A stretch of DNA of 64,000 nucleotides from Paraburkholderia sp. BCC1886. Its GTDB lineage: Bacteria > Pseudomonadota > Gammaproteobacteria > Burkholderiales > Burkholderiaceae. Each line of letters opens with the position of its first letter. Position 1 is the stretch's first letter. The stretch is from positions 1-64,000 of the forward strand of contig NZ_CAAJGK010000107.1 in assembly GCF_900996245.1 (NCBI RefSeq), given 5' to 3'. Both the position numbers and the translations under genes were made by a program. Below are positions 61,147 to 64,000 of this stretch, piece after piece. The notes below the pieces were generated by a model. The model made no database searches, was not told the DNA's origin, and saw only the letters and a list, made by a program, of their open reading frames with translations.

Positions 61147-64000
61147 ATGGCGAGTAACAACGTAGCCCAATTTGCCGCGGAACTGAAAATGCCTGCAGGC
61201 GTGCTGCTCGAGCAGCTGCAAGCAGCAGGCGTCACAAAAGCGAGCGAAGCCGACACTTTGTCCGAGACGGACAAGGCACGTCTGCTCGATCACTTGCGCA
61301 AGTCTCACGGCTCGACTGATGCAGACAAGCGCAAGATCACGCTGACGAAACGGCATACGTCGGAGATCAAGCAGTCCGATGCGACGGGCAAAGCTCGCAC
61401 CATTCAGGTCGAGGTGCGCAAGAAGCGTACTTTCGTCCGCCGCGACGAAACCTCCGCGGAAGGCGGAGATGCATCGAATCATGTGGCCGAAGAAGCGGAT
61501 GTCGACGACCTCGAACTCCAGCGTCGTGAAGAAGAAGCGCGTCACGAAGCCGAACTGCTCGAAAAGCAGGCTCAGGAACTGAAGGCGCGTCAGGAACAGC
61601 TCGAACGCGAAGAAGCCGAACGTCAGGCGCGCGAAGAGGCTGCCGAAGCCGAACGTCGTCGTGCCGAAGAAGAATCGGCGAAAAAGCGCGCGGCAGCGGA
61701 AGCCGCCGCACGCGAGCAAGCCCAGAAGTCAGCTCCCGCCGCAACTGCTCAACCCGCAGCGGCGGCCGTGAAGGCCGAGCCGGCAGCGGCGGTCGAAGCC
61801 AAAGCGCAACCGGCCGAACAGGACGACGAGCGTGCGGCCGCGGAACGTGCCGCCCAACGCGAAGCCGCGAAGAAAGCCGAAGACGCAGCCCGTCAGGCCG
61901 CGGAAAAGACGCGTGCGGAGCAGGAAGAAATCTCGAAGCGTCGTGCTGCGGCCGAAGCCGAAGCACGCGCTATCCGCGAGATGATGAACACGCCGCGTAA
62001 GGCGCAGGTCAAGGCGCCGGAACCGGCACCGAAGCCCGCCGAGCCAGCCAAGGCCGCGGAAGCGAAGGGCACGCTGCACAAGCCGGCGCGCCCGGCAGGC
62101 GAAGCACCGGCGCGTCCGGCTGCGAAGAAGCCGGCAGCAGCGGCTCCGGCCGCCACGACCGCACCGTCGGCTGGCGACAAGAAGAAGCCGGGCGGCGGCA
62201 AGGGTGGCTGGCAGGACGACGCAGCGAAGCGCCGCGGTATCAAGACGCGCGGCGACTCGAGCGGCGGTGTCGATCGCGGCTGGCGCGGTGGCCCGAAGGG
62301 TCGCGGCAAACATCAGGATCAGAACACCACGTTCCAGGCGCCGACCGAACCGATCGTGCGTGAAGTGCACGTACCGGAAACCATCACGGTTGCCGATCTG
62401 GCGCACAAGATGGCAGTGAAGGCTTCGGAAGTCATCAAGTCGATGATGAAGCTCGGCCAGATGGTCACCATCAACCAGATGCTGGACCAGGAAACGGCGA
62501 TGATCATCGTCGAGGAACTGGGTCATCACGCGGTGGCGGCCAAGCTGGACGATCCGGAAGCGATGCTGGTCGAAGGCGAAATCAGCGATGCGGAATCGTT
62601 GCCGCGTCCGCCGGTCGTTACCGTCATGGGTCACGTCGACCACGGCAAGACCTCGCTGCTCGACTACATTCGCCGCGCCAAGGTGGCAGCGGGTGAAGCG
62701 GGCGGGATTACGCAACACATCGGCGCTTATCACGTCGAAACGCCGCGCGGTGTCATCACGTTCCTCGACACGCCGGGTCACGAGGCCTTCACGGCCATGC
62801 GTGCTCGCGGTGCGAAGGCAACCGACATCGTGATTCTGGTGGTCGCAGCCGACGACGGCGTGATGCCGCAAACGAAGGAAGCGATTGCTCACGCGAAGGC
62901 AGGCGGCGTACCGCTGGTCGTCGCTATCAACAAGATCGACAAGCCGGACGCCAATCTCGACCGCGTCAAGCAGGAACTGGTGGCAGAAGGCGTCGTGCCG
63001 GAAGAGTACGGTGGCGATTCGCCGTTCGTGCCGGTGTCGGCGAAAACCGGCGCAGGTATCGACGATCTGCTGGAACAGGTTCTGTTGCAGGCCGAGGTGC
63101 TGGAACTGAAGGCGCCGGTCGAAGCAGGCGCGAAGGGTCTGGTCATCGAAGCGAAGCTCGACAAGGGTAAGGGTCCGGTTGCGACGATCCTGGTCCAGTC
63201 GGGTACGCTGAACCGCGGTGACGTGGTGCTGGCCGGTAGCGCATACGGTCGCGTTCGGGCCATGCTCGACGAAACCGGCAAGCCGACCAAGTCGGCCGGC
63301 CCGTCGATCCCGGTCGAGATTCAAGGTTTGTCGGAAGTGCCGCAGGCAGGCGAAGAAGTCATCGTCATGCCGGACGACCGCAAGGCGCGTGAAGTCGCAC
63401 TGTTCCGTCAAGGCAAGTTCCGCGACGTCAAGCTGGCCAAGCAACAGGCCGCGAAGCTCGAGAACATGCTCGAACAGATGGGCGAAGGCGAAGTGCAGTA
63501 CATGCCGCTCATCGTCAAGGCCGACGTGCAGGGTTCGCAGGAAGCGCTGGTGCAGTCGCTGCTCAAGCTGTCGACCGACGAAGTCCGCGTGCAGATCGTG
63601 CACGGCGCAGTGGGTGGCATCAGCGAGTCCGACGTCAATCTGGCAACGGCGTCGAAGGCGGTCATCATCGGCTTCAACACCCGTGCGGATGCTCAGGCGC
63701 GCAAGCTGGCCGAGTCCAATGGTGTCGATATTCGCTACTACAACATCATCTATGACGCTGTAGATGAAGTGAAAGCCGCGATGTCGGGCATGCTGGCTCC
63801 GGAAAAGCGCGAAATCGTCACGGGTACGGTCGAAGTGCGTCAGGTCTTCAAGGTACCGAAAATCGGTGCAGTGGCCGGTTGTATGGTCACGGACGGCTTC
63901 GTCAAGCGCTCGTCGTCGGTGCGCGTGCTGCGCAACAACGTCGTCATCTTTACGGGCGAGCTCGATTCGCTCAAGCGCTTCAAGGACGATGTGAAGGAAG
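61147..64000 (+). CDS. infB: Translation initiation factor IF-2 (partial, runs off the window)
   Basis: 951 codons are visible with no stop before the edge; the family in Burkholderia is a little longer, so only the C-terminal end should be missing. It starts ASNNVAQFAAELKMPAGVLL after AGAGGA. An Ala/Glu/Arg-rich linker (about residues 110-390) precedes a second N-terminal-type domain. The GTPase motifs are VMGHVDHGKTSLLDYIR (G1, residues about 493-509), EAGGITQHIGAYHV (G2), FLDTPGHEAFTAM (G3) and INKIDKPDANLD (G4). Confidence 0.96.
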   Translation, partial: MASNNVAQFAAELKMPAGVLLEQLQAAGVTKASEADTLSETDKARLLDHLRKSHGSTDADKRKITLTKRHTSEIKQSDATGKARTIQVEVRKKRTFVRRDETSAEGGDASNHVAEEADVDDLELQRREEEARHEAELLEKQAQELKARQEQLEREEAERQAREEAAEAERRRAEEESAKKRAAAEAAAREQAQKSAPAATAQPAAAAVKAEPAAAVEAKAQPAEQDDERAAAERAAQREAAKKAEDAARQAAEKTRAEQEEISKRRAAAEAEARAIREMMNTPRKAQVKAPEPAPKPAEPAKAAEAKGTLHKPARPAGEAPARPAAKKPAAAAPAATTAPSAGDKKKPGGGKGGWQDDAAKRRGIKTRGDSSGGVDRGWRGGPKGRGKHQDQNTTFQAPTEPIVREVHVPETITVADLAHKMAVKASEVIKSMMKLGQMVTINQMLDQETAMIIVEELGHHAVAAKLDDPEAMLVEGEISDAESLPRPPVVTVMGHVDHGKTSLLDYIRRAKVAAGEAGGITQHIGAYHVETPRGVITFLDTPGHEAFTAMRARGAKATDIVILVVAADDGVMPQTKEAIAHAKAGGVPLVVAINKIDKPDANLDRVKQELVAEGVVPEEYGGDSPFVPVSAKTGAGIDDLLEQVLLQAEVLELKAPVEAGAKGLVIEAKLDKGKGPVATILVQSGTLNRGDVVLAGSAYGRVRAMLDETGKPTKSAGPSIPVEIQGLSEVPQAGEEVIVMPDDRKAREVALFRQGKFRDVKLAKQQAAKLENMLEQMGEGEVQYMPLIVKADVQGSQEALVQSLLKLSTDEVRVQIVHGAVGGISESDVNLATASKAVIIGFNTRADAQARKLAESNGVDIRYYNIIYDAVDEVKAAMSGMLAPEKREIVTGTVEVRQVFKVPKIGAVAGCMVTDGFVKRSSSVRVLRNNVVIFTGELDSLKRFKDDVKE

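Overview
The window looks like chromosomal DNA of a Burkholderia-group betaproteobacterium, most likely Paraburkholderia. The evidence is high GC with strong G/C third positions, a dispersed GC-rich hairpin repeat, a complete arginine succinyltransferase operon with its own AraC/GlxA-type regulator, a RecBCD operon, and the scpB-rluB-rimP-nusA-infB housekeeping order. The genus is an inference from gene content. No rRNA, tRNA, prophage, CRISPR array or complete insertion sequence was seen.

Layout. 1-8.7 kb: a repeat copy, an ArgR-like AraC regulator, then the arginine catabolic operon astC-aruF-aruG-astD-astB-astE, which converts arginine to glutamate through succinylated intermediates. 8.7-15.9 kb: acetoacetate decarboxylase, a bacteriophytochrome kinase, and a three-subunit molybdenum aldehyde oxidoreductase of PaoABC type. 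16-21 kb: three consecutive signalling genes (HDOD-GAF, PAS-GGDEF-EAL, EAL-HDOD). 21-25 kb: an exported peroxiredoxin, a small membrane protein, a 0.6-kb inverted pair of the repeat seen at the window start, a CrcB fluoride channel, and an ammonium transporter behind a sigma-54 type promoter. 25-36 kb: a sensor kinase, small membrane and lipoproteins, an Rrf2 regulator paired by matching palindromes with an NAD(P)-binding protein, an MscS-type channel, a thiol dioxygenase divergent from a DecR-like Lrp regulator, and a FUSC transporter. 36-46 kb: recC-recB-recD with ATGA overlaps. 46-56 kb: ArfB ribosome rescue hydrolase, an EAL protein, several small proteins, a lone transposase N-terminal domain beside structured non-coding DNA, a LysR regulator and an aminotransferase. 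55.6-64 kb: scpB, rluB, then rimP-nusA-infB behind a promoter followed at once by an intrinsic terminator, which looks like an attenuated leader. infB runs off the window.

The most unusual signal is not a gene. The repeat occurs three times, and in all three the DNA downstream (in the repeat's own orientation) is strikingly A/C-rich on one strand for a few hundred bases, including inside coding sequence, and then relaxes to normal composition. Hand counts in 60-base blocks give A+C of 46/60 near copies 1 and 3, G+T of 43-53/60 on the opposite strand near inverted copy 2, and about 31-34/60 in two control blocks. This looks like a directional substitution footprint (G to A on one strand) associated with the repeat. 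The mechanism is unknown. The other leading candidates are the paired Rrf2 operators, the rimP leader, and the thiol dioxygenase/DecR-like divergon.
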